64,000 bases of DNA from Castellaniella sp041677825 (GTDB taxonomy: Bacteria > Pseudomonadota > Gammaproteobacteria > Burkholderiales > Burkholderiaceae_B): assembly GCF_041677825.1 (NCBI RefSeq), contig NZ_JBAYPG010000016.1, forward strand, positions 8,158-72,157. The letters run 5' to 3'. Every line of letters starts with the position of its first letter. Position 1 is the first letter of the stretch. The position numbers and the translations under genes are program-made. Below, piece after piece: positions 63,600-64,000 of the stretch. The notes under the pieces were generated by a model that saw only the letters and a program-made list of their open reading frames with translations, did not search any database and was not told where the DNA came from.

Positions 63600-63799
63600 G
63601 TGTGGGGTGAATGGGGTGTGTATCTGACGGAGTGTGTATCTGAGTGTGGCGAGAACGGAGTGTGTATAATTGATGGCGACAAGACCCGCCAAGGCTATGC
63701 ACGAAAGTGTATCCTCAAACCGGCGGGTTACTTATTTTGGGCTACTGCGCAAGCTTATTTTGGGCTACTGAGCAAGCCCTTCGGGCGCCTGAAACCGCA
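63600..63799. repeat. Short tandem repeats downstream of the MCP gene
   Basis: Just after the MCP stop, GGAGTGTGTATCTGA-like units recur about three times (about 63613-63670), the last ending in TGTATAAT, a good extended -10. Further on, CTTATTTTGGGCTACTGCGC with AAGC is repeated with one change (63731-63754 and 63754-63777), followed by the small hairpin GCCCTTCGGGC near 63776. No gene is recognised. Confidence 0.5.
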
Positions 63800-63910
63800 C
63801 TAAATTATTTTTTGCCTGTTGCCATAGTTGTGCCCGGATGCTCTTGCCCTTTTGGGTGCCGGATACGAGCTGACATAGTCAAAGGTGCCGGGGTCGTTCT
63901 GGTGTCTCAT
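63800..63910 (-). CDS. Possible 36-residue ORF of unknown function
   Basis: ATG 63910 with GGAG nine bases ahead encodes a 36-residue polar, basic peptide starting MRHQNDPGTFDYVSSYPAPK and ending in NRQKII. It is not recognised and could be a gene fragment. The bases from 63911 to the window end hold no other visible gene. Confidence 0.3.
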   Translation of the reverse strand: MRHQNDPGTFDYVSSYPAPKRARASGHNYGNRQKII

Positions 63911-64000
63911 GGTCGTGTCTCCGGTTCTATTGCAACCACCGGGCATTGCGCGACTAGAACATGGAACACGACAACGCCAGGGAAAACGGGGAAAGCCATA

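Noticed and set aside
63600..63803. 67-codon plus-strand frame after the second MCP
   Set aside because: It starts at once after the MCP stop, consists of the translated tandem repeats and has no ribosome site.

Overview
The window looks like part of a GC-rich betaproteobacterial chromosome, most likely Burkholderiales and probably Alcaligenaceae. The clues are the flhD-flhC pair beside two methyl-accepting chemotaxis proteins, Bordetella-type wlb sugar genes, an EPS-associated MarR regulator, and TRAP and LivJ-type binding proteins. The family is inferred from gene content only. No rRNA, tRNA or CRISPR array was seen.

From about 55.4 kb down to base 1 almost everything is on the minus strand and forms one large surface-polysaccharide locus. 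In transcription order it has: a candidate promoter with paired palindromes and a perfect ops (JUMPstart) element; an EPS MarR regulator; an MsbA-type ABC exporter; wlb-like acetyltransferase, dehydrogenase and aminotransferase; a GT4 and an HprK-like kinase (AT-rich); an IS5 remnant; a catabolic/transport island (TRAP dctPQM, a 2-pyrone-4,6-dicarboxylate hydrolase-like enzyme, a HAD dehalogenase and an orphan LivJ-like protein); AT-rich GT4s and a Wzy-like polymerase; a UDP-L-FucNAc block (fnlABC, WbuB-like GT, initiating sugar transferase); GNAT, ATP-grasp, DegT and WbpM-like genes; and the export machine (YjbE-like, YjbH, MORN protein, Wzb, Wza, Wzc) followed by ugd. A second glycan block follows: ATP-grasp, GT2, GtrII-like, Wzx, GT4, Wzz-like, EpsG-like, gmd, fcl, manC, GT2, GT9 and a truncated DegT aminotransferase. 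Together these would make GDP-L-fucose, UDP-L-FucNAc, UDP-GlcA and probably diacetamido-uronic acid precursors, assemble them on undecaprenyl phosphate, and export them by the Wza/Wzc route.

The most unusual element sits on the plus strand at 15.5-16.8 kb, inside this minus-strand locus. A 69-residue peptide with five [L/I]-G-x-K repeats is followed by a perfect intergenic hairpin and then by a protein of the HExxH peptide-modification (RiPP beta-hydroxylase) type. An ATP-grasp enzyme and a GT2 are transcribed divergently from it. This has the form of an undescribed RiPP-like system embedded in an exopolysaccharide locus.

Right of 55.5 kb the content changes to signalling and motility: a GGDEF diguanylate cyclase and an MCP (minus strand), then a GlxA-type AraC regulator, flhD, flhC and a second, dCache-type MCP (plus strand). 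The last 400 bases hold tandem repeats and one very short possible ORF.
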